Notes: generated by a model not told the origin, from the letters alone. A DNA stretch of 64,000 nucleotides from Deinococcus malanensis (GCF_014647655.1 NZ_BMPP01000012.1:1-64000); one strand, 5' to 3'; numbered from the stretch's first letter, positions 12,883 through 23,608 are shown. Translations and numbers: made by a program.

Positions 12883-14079
12883 TCAACTTTGTGCAGAGAG
12901 GCCCAGGCCGAGCAGCCGGTCGTCCATTCCGCGTGGTGCGATGAGTTGCACCCCTACAAAAGGCAGGGCTGTGGAGACTGTCAGTGCGGGAACACCCAGC
13001 AGGCTGAAAGGAACGTTGAGCCTTAGTACTGCGCGGCGAAGCACAACCGGGCCACCGCCCAGTTCTATTTCTTCCTGGCCCATCAGTGGGGGAGGTACCG
13101 GCACGACCGGAGCCAGCAGCACGTCATGCCGTGACAGCAGACCGTCCAGATAGTCGCGGTATTCCGTACGCCGGGCATGGGCCTCGCGTACCGCGCCTTC
13201 GTTCAGGGCCTGTCCCTGTCGCAGCAGTCCCAGGGTGAACGGCAGAAACCCCGGGTCCTCCTGCTGTAGCGTCCGCGCGTGGACCTGCGCGGCCTCACTC
13301 AGCACGATAGGGGTGTAGGCGTCCAGCATCTCGGGAAGGTCAACCCTGACCACAGCTGCGCCCTGGGTTTCCAGCCGCCGTGCGTACTCCGCAATGGCGC
13401 CCTGGACCTCTGGCGCGACCCACGATTCGGGCAGCCACAGTCCGACGCGGATTCCGGCCCATGGCTGTGGCTGCACCTTGATTCCTGTCAGGGCTTCGTG
13501 GACCCTGACCACCATGGCCAGGTCGCGTGCCAGCAGCCCGGCGTGGTCACATGTCCACGACAGTGGCAGCACACCCTGGGTACTCCAGGCCGCGTGGTCC
13601 TTGGTGGGCTTGTACCCCACGACCCCGCACCATGCGGCTGGCACCCGGATGCTGCCCCCGGTATCGGTTCCCAGGGCAAAATCCACCTGACCGAGCGCCA
13701 CACTGACCGCTGCGCCACTACTGCTGCCCCCAGGAAGACGCTGGGCCTCGAAAGGATGACTGGTGCCGCCGTGGCCATTGATGCCAGTGATTCCTAGGGC
13801 GATTTCATGAAGGTGCGTCTTGCCGGTGGCGGAGGCGCCCAGGTCGAGCAGACGCTGCACCAGTACGCTATTCCCGGTTTCGGGAACGGCTGCCCGTGTG
13901 CTGGCGGTCAGGGGCCAGCCTGGGACGCCAAACAGGTCCTTGACGCTAAACGTCAGGCCTGCAAGCGGGCCGTGAGGTGCGCCAGCCAGAGGAGAATCCG
14001 GACGGTATGCCCACGCCCGCTGTGGGTCCTCAAACGCAGCTCCGGCTGACGGAGGAACTGAAGCATGCTGGTCGGCCAT
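12883..14079 (-). CDS. amidase-signature family enzyme
   Basis: A 398-residue amidase-signature hydrolase. The Ser-Ser-Lys triad is visible: Lys47 in SVKDLFG, the cis-Ser in PGGSSSGAA (about residues 119-121) and the nucleophile Ser143 in GTDTGGSIR. At 398 residues it is shorter than GatA (about 480) and lacks GatA-specific features, so a general amidase acting on small amides is more likely than tRNA amidotransferase. It is leaderless: TACCCT at 14087-14092 is 7 bases from the ATG. Confidence 0.9.
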   Translation of the reverse strand: MADQHASVPPSAGAAFEDPQRAWAYRPDSPLAGAPHGPLAGLTFSVKDLFGVPGWPLTASTRAAVPETGNSVLVQRLLDLGASATGKTHLHEIALGITGINGHGGTSHPFEAQRLPGGSSSGAAVSVALGQVDFALGTDTGGSIRVPAAWCGVVGYKPTKDHAAWSTQGVLPLSWTCDHAGLLARDLAMVVRVHEALTGIKVQPQPWAGIRVGLWLPESWVAPEVQGAIAEYARRLETQGAAVVRVDLPEMLDAYTPIVLSEAAQVHARTLQQEDPGFLPFTLGLLRQGQALNEGAVREAHARRTEYRDYLDGLLSRHDVLLAPVVPVPPPLMGQEEIELGGGPVVLRRAVLRLNVPFSLLGVPALTVSTALPFVGVQLIAPRGMDDRLLGLGLSAQS

Positions 14080-14141
14080 GACCAGCAGGGTAGCGGTTCA
14101 GGCTGTCAAGGCGCAGCCTTCCGTGCTGCTGTTGTGCGGCG

Positions 14142-14642
14142 TCAGAAGGGCCGGATGGGAGGCTGCTTCCACTGACCCTGCGCCAGCGTGAACGGCCCGA
14201 AGGCCTGCTCACCCAGCGGTCCCAGGTTCAGGCTGAAGCCGCCGTCAAGCCGGTACGTCACGAGCTGACCGCGCGCCACCTTGAGGAACGACGCGGCCGT
14301 ATTCAGCGTCACGGGAATCGACACGTTGGCCACCTGCTGCGCGGTGCCGCGCGCCGGCAGATTCACGTTGGGAAACTGGACCTGACCGACCTCGGCGCCG
14401 TCAATCACCAGCTGACCACCCAGATTGGCCATCCGCAGAGGCAGTGGATTGGGGTTGGTGACCGCCAGGTCCATGGTCAGATGCGCCACAGCCGGGCCCC
14501 CACCCAGTCCACCCGGTAGGGTCAGCCCGGTCAGGCGCACCTGCTGTACGTCCACACTCGGAACCTGCACGATCGGTTGTGTTGGCGTACACGCGCTGAG
14601 AGTCAGGGCGGACGTGGCAGTCAGCGGCAGGAGGCGTCGCAT
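14142..14642 (-). CDS. LEA2/WHy-domain lipoprotein
   Basis: A 166-residue lipoprotein with lipobox LSAC (Cys18). The mature region follows the LEA-14/WHy pattern: a strand ending [14 protein letters not shown], then [16 protein letters not shown], then [11 protein letters not shown] and NVSIPV. WHy-domain proteins are linked to desiccation and salt tolerance and can protect other proteins, which suits a desiccation-resistant host, though the role here is inferred. Leaderless: TAGGCT at 14649-14654 is 6 bases from the ATG. It lies 62 bp upstream of the amidase on the same strand. Confidence 0.8.
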   Translation of the reverse strand: MRRLLPLTATSALTLSACTPTQPIVQVPSVDVQQVRLTGLTLPGGLGGGPAVAHLTMDLAVTNPNPLPLRMANLGGQLVIDGAEVGQVQFPNVNLPARGTAQQVANVSIPVTLNTAASFLKVARGQLVTYRLDGGFSLNLGPLGEQAFGPFTLAQGQWKQPPIRPF

Positions 14643-14770
14643 AGCCTCAGCCTAAGCCGTGTCCCTCACGGAAGTCTGATGTGCCCAGACAAACTGGAGA
14701 TCGCAGACCAGAAAGGATCCTCAAGACCGTCACCCTTCAGGCGCCAGAGGGGGTGCAGTACGCTTCCCCC

Positions 14771-15928
14771 ATGCAGCAGAACGCACGACACCGGCATGGG
14801 CGCTCACTGGCACTGGCAGCCGCACTCCTGGGTGGGGCGCAGGCCACCAGTCTCGACTTCGGCGTGGCCGTTCATGGTCCGGCGGGAGGCGTCTGGCCTA
14901 CGGGGACTGCCCGATTCGGGGTGTCGGATGTGAATTTCGCGGGCGGAACCGCGGCCCTGGGGCTGTCCACCCGGGCCGCGGATCTGCACTTCAGCCGCGG
15001 CTTCTCGCTGGCGCCGCTGGGTGCAGTCACCGCACGTGGCGACCTCGCGGTCACGTGGCGCGGTGGCGTGCGCGCCCAGACGCGGGTTAACGGTGCCCTG
15101 GGACCGGTCGCGCTCAACGTCGGTGCCGAGCTGTTCACCACCTCTGTGGCCAGCGTCGATCCCCTGGCTCCATACGCCTTTGAAGCCAGCGACCTGCGTG
15201 ACCGGGGCTGGAACGCGGACCTGACTGCGCGCTACCGCCTGAGCCGCTCGCTGGTGGTGGTAGGCGGCGGGGAGTTGGGAGGGCAGCCGCAGGCTTTCTT
15301 GGGCGTGGAGGGGCGGCGTGACCTGACCCGGGTGCTGCCGCCTGCAGAGGACCAGGGCGACCCTCAAGAATCACCGGAAGCCCCGGAGAGCGCAGAGCCC
15401 GCCACTGCCGGTTCGTCCTCCCCGGCGGAGGAGGAAGCAACCGCCCCAGCACCGGAGGAGCAGCCTGGGACTGAACAGGAAGAGCAGCCGGCCGAGCCCG
15501 ACGGCGCAGAGGTCGACGATTCTGCTCCTGTCGACCCGGAAACTGAGGTCACGGGCACGGTGACGTGGCGCCTGGGTGCCCGGGCAGGACGCGACGTGCT
15601 GGGGCTGACGGCCGGTATCGGGTATGCCACGCCTGCCGGGTTAAGCCTGGGTCTCGACACCCTTGTCGGTCCGGGAGCCTTCGGGGTCACGGCCAGCGTC
15701 AGTGCCGCCGATGTGCTGGGTGAAGGCAGTGCGCTGCGGGTGTACGGTGCGTTCGAACCCTGGCGCAAGCAGGGGATGCCGCTCCGTGCTGGTGTGGAAG
15801 CCACCCTGCCGGCGGGACCGGGGCAACTGGGGCTCGAGCTGCGCGGAGGGCAGTCCTTCAATGGAGACATCGGCTATGGCGCACGCGTCTCCTACTCTTT
15901 GCCTCTTGGCCAGACCGAGCGTCGCTAA
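14771..15928 (+). CDS. putative outer-membrane beta-barrel protein with acidic linker
   Basis: A 385-residue protein with a signal peptide (cleavage near AQA-T). Two Gly-rich, alternating-residue beta segments (about 26-185 and 260-385) flank a low-complexity stretch of Glu, Pro, Ala and Ser at about 197-258. The last strand ends RVSYSLPLGQTERR rather than in an aromatic residue, so a classical outer-membrane barrel is likely but not certain. The ATG at 14771 is chosen because TACGCT (14759-14764) stands 6 bases upstream. No family recognised. Confidence 0.7.
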   Translation: MQQNARHRHGRSLALAAALLGGAQATSLDFGVAVHGPAGGVWPTGTARFGVSDVNFAGGTAALGLSTRAADLHFSRGFSLAPLGAVTARGDLAVTWRGGVRAQTRVNGALGPVALNVGAELFTTSVASVDPLAPYAFEASDLRDRGWNADLTARYRLSRSLVVVGGGELGGQPQAFLGVEGRRDLTRVLPPAEDQGDPQESPEAPESAEPATAGSSSPAEEEATAPAPEEQPGTEQEEQPAEPDGAEVDDSAPVDPETEVTGTVTWRLGARAGRDVLGLTAGIGYATPAGLSLGLDTLVGPGAFGVTASVSAADVLGEGSALRVYGAFEPWRKQGMPLRAGVEATLPAGPGQLGLELRGGQSFNGDIGYGARVSYSLPLGQTERR

Positions 15929-15946
15929 CTCGGGCAGCGGTAGCCT

Positions 15947-16066
15947 GTCGCGTCCTGGGGAGAGGGCCGTGCTCCTGTCAGCTCGACCGCAATCAGTCGC
16001 TGTCGCACCTGCTTGCTCCGCCAGCGCCACGGGCATGCCGGTCTTCATCCTCATCTCTGGGAGCCA
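15947..16066 (-). repeat. dispersed repeat family B, divergent copy
   Basis: Read on the minus strand, this intergenic block shares ordered motifs with 20386-20520: GCGACAG, then TGACAGGAG, then a CTC-TCCC stretch, then TACCGCTGC. It is the most diverged of three copies. No coding frame is present. Confidence 0.45.
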
Positions 16067-16168
16067 CTGATATTAGAACCGTGAGCAACTCGCAGGGTAC
16101 GCCTACCTTAAAGCTGTGGTCAGCGCAGCGAACCGCTTCTCATGGATCAGGACGAGATACTGCACCTT

Positions 16169-16819
16169 GTGAAAAACTTTCTGACCATGACCCTGATTGT
16201 CGCCCTGGGCTCGGGCGCCAGTGCACAGAGTGCCCAGGACATTATCAATAAGGTTGATGCCACCCAGAAGGCGGTCAAAGACGTTTCCTTCCGCCTGAGT
16301 GGCAACGCCAGCCTGGAAAGCAGCTCCCAGAAAATTGACCTGACCATCAAGAGCATTCCCGCCCAGGGTGTCGCCCGACTGCAATTTGCCGCGCCGGATG
16401 CGCTGGCCGACAACGTGGTTGTGGCTGACCGGACGGAAGTGCGGCAGTACCTGTTCCTGACCAATCAGGTCACCGTGACTCCCCTCAAGAAGGCGGCAGA
16501 GGGTGCTGGCTTCGGTGGCCTGGACTTCACCCAGTTCAGCAATCCGGCGGCCCTGCTCAAGGACTACAGCGTGAAGCTGCTGGGAACTTCCGGGACGGCC
16601 GGAAAGAGGGTATTCCAGCTTGAAGCGACACCTAAAAACGGCGGTGACCGTGCCCGGGTGTGGATCAGCGAAGCCGGCTGGCGTCCGACCAGAATGCAAC
16701 TGCTCAGCGGGGGAAGGACGGTGGCTGATCTGGCGGTCTCCAACTACCGGACCAACGCTGGCCTGACCGTTGCGGGCCTGAAAACCCTGCCCAAAAATGC
16801 CGAAATCATTCGTCAGTAA
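16169..16819 (+). CDS. LolA-like periplasmic outer-membrane carrier protein
   Basis: A 216-residue secreted protein resembling the LolA/LolB fold: signal peptide ending GASA-Q, then [19 protein letters not shown], a half-barrel of beta strands, and a typical C-terminal stretch [19 protein letters not shown]. LolA proteins ferry lipoproteins to the outer membrane; some relatives have other roles. The GTG at 16169 gives a standard signal peptide and has GATACT 7 bases upstream; ATG 16142 would add nine non-signal-like residues. A terminator follows. Confidence 0.75.
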   Translation: MKNFLTMTLIVALGSGASAQSAQDIINKVDATQKAVKDVSFRLSGNASLESSSQKIDLTIKSIPAQGVARLQFAAPDALADNVVVADRTEVRQYLFLTNQVTVTPLKKAAEGAGFGGLDFTQFSNPAALLKDYSVKLLGTSGTAGKRVFQLEATPKNGGDRARVWISEAGWRPTRMQLLSGGRTVADLAVSNYRTNAGLTVAGLKTLPKNAEIIRQ

Positions 16820-16862
16820 TACGTCTCTACCCTCTGTCCTCATCTCTAAAGGACTGAAAAAG

Positions 16863-16887
16863 CCCCCCGCATGATCGCGGGGGGTTT
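16863..16887. terminator. bidirectional intrinsic terminator
   Basis: CCCCCCGC (16863-16870) pairs with GCGGGGGG (16877-16884), with A-run and T-run flanks. It separates the convergent LolA-like and NlpC/P60 genes. Confidence 0.85.
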
Positions 16888-16917
16888 GTCGATGAAAGGC
16901 TAAATGTGGAGCTCAGT

Positions 16918-17553
16918 TCAATTCAAAACGCGGCGGGCACCCTGGTAGCGGCTGGCCCAGTAGGGGTTGCTGAACAGTGGCTCTACCATGGAGCGGCCCC
17001 TGTAGCTGTTGGCGTTGGCCATCAGGCCGCCGCCCAGGTAGATGCCGACGTGGCTGGCGTTGCGGCCGGTGGTGTTGAAGAACACCAGATCACCTTCGCG
17101 CAGGTGGCTGCGGTTGACCGGCGCGCCGACGCCCCATTGCGCGGCAGCGGTGCGGGGCAGGTTGATGCCCATCTGACGGAACACATTCATGGTGAAGGCC
17201 GAGCAGTCAATCCCACCATTGCCGTTGCCGCCCAGCACGTAGCGGATACCCAGGAAGCGGGTGGCGGCGCTACGCACGAATGCACCGCCACGGCTGGGTG
17301 CGGCGACAGCCTGAGACGGACGGACAGGAGCCTTGGCGTTGGAATCGGCGCTCCCGGTATTCAGGCGCTGACCCACCTGGATGGTGGTGCTGCTGAGGTT
17401 ATTCAGCTTCATCAGTGTGCTGGCGTCCAGGCCAGTGGCACGCGCCACAGAGTACAGGGTGTCTCCGGGCTTGACGGTGTAGGTGGCGGCGGTGGCACTG
17501 CTGAACGCAAGCGCGGCAAATGCAAGGGCAACAAAGGCAGGGGAACGTTTCAT
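16918..17553 (-). CDS. secreted LysM-NlpC/P60 peptidoglycan hydrolase
   Basis: A 211-residue protein with a signal peptide (cleavage near TAA-T), one LysM domain (about 24-65, [14 protein letters not shown]) for glycan binding, a short linker, and an NlpC/P60 domain (about 90-211). Catalytic Cys117 (GIDCSAF) and His168 ([11 protein letters not shown]) are present, with Asn180 a likely third residue. Such enzymes cut stem peptides in the wall. No Shine-Dalgarno precedes the ATG; a long AT-rich upstream region with a hairpin may control it. Confidence 0.92.
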   Translation of the reverse strand: MKRSPAFVALAFAALAFSSATAATYTVKPGDTLYSVARATGLDASTLMKLNNLSSTTIQVGQRLNTGSADSNAKAPVRPSQAVAAPSRGGAFVRSAATRFLGIRYVLGGNGNGGIDCSAFTMNVFRQMGINLPRTAAAQWGVGAPVNRSHLREGDLVFFNTTGRNASHVGIYLGGGLMANANSYRGRSMVEPLFSNPYWASRYQGARRVLN

Positions 17554-17906
17554 CGACAGGAGGAAGTTTAACGTATCTTTATTTAGTTGCCCTTAATACT
17601 TGAGAAAATCGAGACATTTATGCGTGCATACGGCCGTTATGCGTTCTGGTAATTATGAATCCAATCGGAAATGAGCCGATTGGTTCAGGGTTCTCAGACT
17701 TCAGCTCATGTCTGTGCGGGAGTTGAAACTGTGCGCTCATACGGTCTCCAGGATCATTAGACGTTAAACGCTATCTCAGGATTCTCATAACTGAAATCTG
17801 ATCTGTTGCTTTCGGATGACCACTGAGCCCCGTAAGCCCCGCGCCTATACTTGAAAGACGATCCCGGTGCCGGTCGCTGGCACCTCGGTACCTAGCAGGA
17901 GGATGC
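17554..17906. other. AT-rich intergenic region with a hairpin
   Basis: This 353-bp gap lies between two divergent genes and is clearly AT-richer than its flanks. A perfect 8-bp hairpin (CCAATCGG at 17661-17668 with 17676-17683) lies in the presumed 5' region of the NlpC/P60 gene. I could not match it to a known riboswitch consensus, including the c-di-AMP type often linked to NlpC/P60 genes. Confidence 0.45.
17846..17851 (+). promoter_or_regulatory. -10 box upstream of the 121-residue protein gene
   Basis: TATACT, one base from the TATAAT consensus, gives a leader of about 50 nt that ends in an AGGAGG ribosome site. The -35 region is weak. Confidence 0.55.
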
Positions 17907-18272
17907 ATGAAGGAACCCATGACCACTGACCAGTTGCTCCAAGGGCTCAAGCATTACCGCCGCATTGCCCGGCAGGACATGCTGCGTGCCGGTGAAACCC
18001 CCCATCCGGAAGCCTTTTTGCGGCACGCAGAGAGCCGCCGTGAAATCTACGCGGCCCTGGGCACCTACTCGGAGCAGCATGCCAGTGACGAGGTCATTGC
18101 ACACGCGCTGGATATGTACCAGCAACTTCCCTTCGTGACGGGGACGCCCGAGCATGAGCATGCCGACCTCAAGGGACGCGAGAACGCCCTGGAGAATTTC
18201 TTCCTGCTGGTCGGGCTTGATCCCAAGGCTCGCCGCGAAGCGCGGAACAAGCGCCCCAAGCTGACGCCCTGA
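17907..18272 (+). CDS. conserved-looking protein of unknown function (121 aa)
   Basis: A soluble, mostly helical 121-residue protein without signal or membrane segment. It is rich in His and charged residues (HYRRIARQDM, YSEQHASDEVIAHALDMY, GTPEHEHADLKGRENALE) and has a basic tail. The AGGAGG site 5 bases before the ATG and the TATACT promoter support expression. I recognise no family. It starts a run of same-strand small genes that includes DUF1844 and dtd. Confidence 0.75.
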   Translation: MKEPMTTDQLLQGLKHYRRIARQDMLRAGETPHPEAFLRHAESRREIYAALGTYSEQHASDEVIAHALDMYQQLPFVTGTPEHEHADLKGRENALENFFLLVGLDPKARREARNKRPKLTP

Positions 18273-18346
18273 GGCCACGCTGAGGCGGCACCGGCTTCGG
18301 GCGCGGTCAAAGCAGCGGACTGTAGCCGGGCACTAGACTGCCGGTT

Positions 18347-18613
18347 ATGGCACATCCCGAATTTGTCGGACTCGTCAACTCCCTGCAGGCCACCGCTGAG
18401 GCTGCCCTGGGCGACCTGAACGCGGCGACTGCGAGCGCGGCACGCGACGGACTGCTGGCAGAAAACCGTGCCCGTCAGACCGCCGAGCGCAGCCTGAAAC
18501 TGCTGACCATGCTTGCGGAAAAAACCCGGGGAAATCTGGACTTCACGGAGGCCGACCTGCTGACTCAGGCGATTGGCAGCCTGCGTGAACGCCTGAATGC
18601 CGCAGGGAACTAG
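18347..18613 (+). CDS. DUF1844 family protein
   Basis: An 88-residue helical protein matching the DUF1844 pattern: FVGLVNSLQATAEAALGD at the start, a central helix ending SLKLLTMLAEKTRGNL, and LLTQAIGSLRERL at the end. Function unknown. Leaderless: TAGACT at 18334-18339, 7 bases from the ATG. Its stop codon is one base from the dtd start, so the two genes are probably co-translated. Confidence 0.85.
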   Translation: MAHPEFVGLVNSLQATAEAALGDLNAATASAARDGLLAENRARQTAERSLKLLTMLAEKTRGNLDFTEADLLTQAIGSLRERLNAAGN

Positions 18614-18614
18614 A

Positions 18615-19055
18615 GTGCGGGCAGTACTGCAGCGGGTGACCCGGGCCACCTGCACGGTGGATGGGATAATCACAGGCCAGACAGGACCAGGTCTCCTTGT
18701 GCTTCTGGGAGTGGCACCTGGGGACACCCCGGAGACCGCAGCCGCGCTGGCAGGGAAGACCGCGCGGCTGCGGATTTTCAGTGACGACGCGGGCAGGATG
18801 AACCGCAGCGTGCAGGATATCGGTGGCAGCGTGCTGAGCATCAGTCAGTTCACCCTGTATGCCGACACCCGGGGTGGCAACCGGCCCAGCTTTACCGGCG
18901 CGGCGTCTCCTGATCGGGCCAGGGAGCTCTACCGGCTGTTTAACGATGCCCTGCGTGAGCAGGGGCTTATGGTCGGCGAAGGGGTGTTCGGGGCGCATAT
19001 GGTCCTGGACCTGACCAACGACGGTCCAGTCACGATCACGCTGGACCTGCCCTGA
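18615..19055 (+). CDS. dtd: D-aminoacyl-tRNA deacylase
   Basis: A 146-residue enzyme that hydrolyses D-amino acids, and glycine wrongly attached to tRNA-Ala, from tRNA. The two signature motifs that form the active site are intact: SQFTLYADTRGGNRPSF and the C-terminal GPVTI. The GTG at 18615 gives the family's usual N-terminus (VRAVLQRVTRA); the in-frame ATG at 18597 lies inside the previous gene. Confidence 0.95.
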   Translation: MRAVLQRVTRATCTVDGIITGQTGPGLLVLLGVAPGDTPETAAALAGKTARLRIFSDDAGRMNRSVQDIGGSVLSISQFTLYADTRGGNRPSFTGAASPDRARELYRLFNDALREQGLMVGEGVFGAHMVLDLTNDGPVTITLDLP

Positions 19056-19095
19056 AACGCGTCTTCTCACGCCGTCGCTCGCTATTCTGCCGGCC

Positions 19096-20226
19096 ATGAA
19101 GCCCTCCGGACTGTTGCTGGTCGCCGCGCTGCTGACGGGTGTGGCTGGCGCCTATACCGTCAAACCCGGCGATACGCTGTATTCCATTGCCCGCGCGCAT
19201 GGCACTACCGTCGCGGAACTTACCCGCCTGAACTCCCTGAGTGGAACGGAAATTAGTGTCGGGCAGGAACTCCGGGTGCCCGGTCAGCCCATTTCTCCTG
19301 CCCGCCCGGCACCGGTAACGACGCCACCTCCAGCCGGCGCGAAACCAGCACCAAAACCCGTCCTGCCTGCACCACTGCCAGCGAGCCAGCTGGCCCCCAC
19401 CCCAGCCACTGCCCGAATCGCGGGGGTCAACATCCGCGTACCTCAGAGCCTGCGCATGGGCGAGGCCTTCGTGGTGCGTCTCAGCGGAGCCCGGGCTGCC
19501 CAGGCCACCGTGCGCTTTCCCAGTGAGATCGGAGAGGATGTCAGGGAACCGGCCGAGGTCCTGAAGCCCATCGGTGCGGCGGGGGAGTTCGTGGTGCTGG
19601 GCCGCGTGGTCCTGGGCAAAACCACGCCCCTGGTGTACGAGGTGAGCCTGAACGGCGAGCTGGTTCGGGGCCGGATTCCAGTGGTGGGGCTGGATCAGCC
19701 GATCCAGCATCTCAACCTGCCGCCGAAGATCAGTGGTGTGCTGCAGGACCCCCGACGTGCCGCCGAGGACGCTGCCGTTGAAAAAGCCTACGTACGGCGC
19801 ACACCGCAGCGCTGGTCGCGGCCGTTTGCACCGGCGCTGTCGGGGATCAAGGCCAGCAGCAGCAGTTTTGCCCAGCCGCGTACCTATGTGGCAGGCGGGC
19901 AGGTGGCCTATCACTTCGGCACCGATTACCCAGCCCAGGTAGGAACCCCCGTCCTTGCAGTGAATGACGGCTCTGTGGTGCTGGCCGGCACCTATCCGGT
20001 GCGGGGCGGGCTGGTCGTGATTGACCACGGCGCCGGGGTGACCAGCCTGTATTTCCACCAGAACCGGGTGACGGTCAAGCCGGGCCAGATGGTGACGCGT
20101 GGGCAGAAAATCGGCGAAGTGGGCAGCACCGGCCTCAGCGGTGGCCCCCACCTACACCTGGAACTGCGGGTACGCGGCGAGGGCACCAACCCAGCCGGCT
20201 GGATGAACCGCATCTGGCCGCGGTAG
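19096..20226 (+). CDS. secreted LysM-M23 peptidase
   Basis: A 376-residue protein: signal peptide (cleavage near AGA-Y), one LysM domain (about 20-63), a Pro/Ala-rich linker (65-110), a middle beta domain, and a C-terminal M23 (lysostaphin-type) peptidase with HFGTDYPA and the zinc ligands of HLHLEL. It would cleave peptidoglycan cross-bridges or, like NlpD/EnvC proteins that lost ligands, activate amidases; here the ligands are present. Leaderless: TATTCT at 19083-19088, 7 bases from the ATG. Confidence 0.92.
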   Translation: MKPSGLLLVAALLTGVAGAYTVKPGDTLYSIARAHGTTVAELTRLNSLSGTEISVGQELRVPGQPISPARPAPVTTPPPAGAKPAPKPVLPAPLPASQLAPTPATARIAGVNIRVPQSLRMGEAFVVRLSGARAAQATVRFPSEIGEDVREPAEVLKPIGAAGEFVVLGRVVLGKTTPLVYEVSLNGELVRGRIPVVGLDQPIQHLNLPPKISGVLQDPRRAAEDAAVEKAYVRRTPQRWSRPFAPALSGIKASSSSFAQPRTYVAGGQVAYHFGTDYPAQVGTPVLAVNDGSVVLAGTYPVRGGLVVIDHGAGVTSLYFHQNRVTVKPGQMVTRGQKIGEVGSTGLSGGPHLHLELRVRGEGTNPAGWMNRIWPR

Positions 20227-20385
20227 AAGCGCCGAACCATCGAACCACCCCTTGCACCAAATCTGGCAGGGCTGAACGTGCTGACCGGGACGCCACAAAT
20301 TGCTTGACGAGACGCTACGACGCCCCGCACCGGTTCGACACAGGTTTGACTGCTGGGGGCGGCATGACCACACCATGCTTTTCCT

Positions 20386-20520
20386 TCTCGCAGCGGTATT
20401 GCGCTCCGTTGACGGGACGAGGGCACTCCTGTCAACTCCACTCTGACCGTCGCCTGTCGCGGTCATTCCGCTCACCCCACCGCAGTTGAGTGTTTCCACC
20501 GTCTTCTGCTGGGGTTACCG
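20386..20520 (-). repeat. dispersed repeat family B
   Basis: Read on the minus strand, this block aligns with 56905-57034 read on the plus strand. Shared blocks include GTGGGG-GAG-GGA, GGAGTGCC, TCCCGTC-ACGGA and ATACCG. A 19-bp motif (20485-20503, opening GTTGAGTGTTTC) is shared too, but in the opposite relative orientation. It fills most of the 365-bp gap after the M23 gene; I see nothing else there. Confidence 0.6.
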
Positions 20521-20591
20521 CTATTACTCTGCCGCCGCGTTGCTTCCACACGTTCCCGATTTCCGCCACAGGCGCTGATAGGCTGGGCAGC

Positions 20592-21011
20592 ATGTCTGAG
20601 CTGCCCTCGCTGGAGACCCTGAACACGCTGGGGACTGGCCTTCTGCCTAGCCTGATCGGGATTCGCTTTACACATGCAGATAAAGGCCTGCTGCGCTCCG
20701 AGCTTACGGTGCGCCCGGAACTGCTGGCGCCCAACGGGTTTCTGCACGCGGCCAGCGTGATTGCCCTGGCCGATACCACCTGCGGCTATGGTACCCGCAT
20801 GCTCCTGCCCGAAGAGGCAAACGGTTTCACGACCATTGAACTCAAGAGCAACCACCTGAGCACCGCCCGTGAAGGCCTGATCACCTGCGAGGCCCGGGTA
20901 GTTCACAGTGGGCGGACCACCCAGGTGTGGGACGCCGAGGTGCGGGCGCCCACCGGAAAAATCATGGCCCTGTTCCGCTGCACCCAGGCCGTTCTGTATC
21001 CGCGGGACTAA
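20592..21011 (+). CDS. PaaI-type hotdog thioesterase
   Basis: A 139-residue single-hotdog protein of the PaaI/YbgC-like thioesterase group that hydrolyses acyl-CoA. It has the N-terminal helix, the APNGFLHAASVIALADTTCGYG segment (central helix with Asp) and the IELKSNHLSTAREG strand. Leaderless: TAGGCT at 20579-20584, 7 bases from the ATG. The stop codon is one base from the aat start, so the two are probably translated together. Confidence 0.85.
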   Translation: MSELPSLETLNTLGTGLLPSLIGIRFTHADKGLLRSELTVRPELLAPNGFLHAASVIALADTTCGYGTRMLLPEEANGFTTIELKSNHLSTAREGLITCEARVVHSGRTTQVWDAEVRAPTGKIMALFRCTQAVLYPRD

Positions 21012-21012
21012 C

Positions 21013-21633
21013 TTGCCTCACGCCGAGACCTTTCTCTACCATCCTGATGCGCTGACCCGCGAGATTGCTCGTGGGTACGCGAGCGGCGCATTCCTGATGG
21101 ACAACGGGGATGGCCTGCAGTGGTACGCCGTGAGCGGCCGGGCCCTGGTCCCCCTAACCGAGGCACAGGGACTGCACGTCGCGCGCCGGCTGCGCCGTGA
21201 GCTGGGGCGTTTCGAGGTCCGCCGGGATACAGCCTTTGAACAGGTCATCGCCGGCTGCCGTGGCGAACTGAGCGGGTCACCCCCCCGTGACGGCCAGTGG
21301 ATCAGCGATGAGCTGGTCGTGATTTACCGCCAGCTGCATGTCAGTGGACTGGCCCATTCCTTCGAGGTCTGGCGGGACGGAGCGCTGGCCGGTGGAGTGC
21401 TGGGTCTGGCGCTGGGCGGCGCCTTTATCGCCGAGAGCAAGTTTCACCGTGTGACAAACGCCAGCAAGATCGCCCTGATTTATCTGGCGTCCCACCTGCA
21501 TGCCCGGGGATTCACCCTGCTCGATGCCCAGATTCAGAATCCGCACCTGGAGACGCTGGGTGTAGTGGAAGTTGACGACGCCGAATACGCCCTGCGACTG
21601 AGGGACGCCCTCCGGCAGGATGTAAGCTTCTGA
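21013..21633 (+). CDS. aat: leucyl/phenylalanyl-tRNA-protein transferase
   Basis: A 206-residue enzyme that adds Leu or Phe to proteins with basic N-termini, marking them for ClpS/ClpAP-type degradation (N-end rule). It matches the GNAT-like Aat core: LAGGVLGLALGGAFIAESKFH, then NASKIALIYLASHL and LLDAQIQNPHLETLG. The start is a TTG at 21013, right after the upstream stop codon; no ATG fits the frame without deep overlap. Confidence 0.93.
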   Translation: MPHAETFLYHPDALTREIARGYASGAFLMDNGDGLQWYAVSGRALVPLTEAQGLHVARRLRRELGRFEVRRDTAFEQVIAGCRGELSGSPPRDGQWISDELVVIYRQLHVSGLAHSFEVWRDGALAGGVLGLALGGAFIAESKFHRVTNASKIALIYLASHLHARGFTLLDAQIQNPHLETLGVVEVDDAEYALRLRDALRQDVSF

Positions 21634-21734
21634 AGCCCCGTTGCAGACGGCTCCAGACAGCCCCTGGCGTGTAAGGCACCAGTTCTCCTAGCCAATTGTT
21701 TCTGCGCACGTGCCTCGGCGCTTACCCTGACCGC

Positions 21735-23369
<1,635 letters not shown>

Positions 23370-23414
23370 ACATAGGTTTCTCCCGAAAGAATTGCTTTCG
23401 ACCTCAAATTCATT

Positions 23415-23454
23415 GAACTGCCCGTGGTGTGAGCTCTTGCACTACGGGCAGTTC
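23415..23454 (+). terminator. hairpin after serA
   Basis: A 15-bp stem with one G-T pair (GAACTGCCCGTGGTG at 23415-23429 with 23440-23454). No T-run follows, so it may be a Rho-type or processing hairpin rather than a classic terminator. Confidence 0.5.
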
Positions 23455-23590
23455 AGTTCGACGGGTCGTAAAAAAGCTCTGTTACCACACAGTCGATCCT
23501 GCAGCCTCACGAGGATCACTCGTATGCATGCCGGTGACTCAGGTAACCCGAGAGCCGGGTCAATTCTCCTTGTTTGCAATCTGAAACAGA

Positions 23591-23608
23591 CCATACTATC
23601 TGGTATGG
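23591..23608 (+). promoter_or_regulatory. candidate TetR operator overlapping promoter and start codon
   Basis: CCATAC (23591-23596) and its inverse GTATGG (23603-23608) form an 18-bp palindrome with a 6-bp centre. It covers the TACTAT -10 box (23594-23599) and the ATG of the DUF3995 gene. A TetR-family gene is the next gene in the same operon, so autorepression is the simple reading. Confidence 0.55.

Noticed and set aside
17554..17800. c-di-AMP (ydaO-type) riboswitch before the NlpC/P60 gene
   Set aside because: The gene context fits, but the conserved motifs of that riboswitch were not seen on the minus strand.
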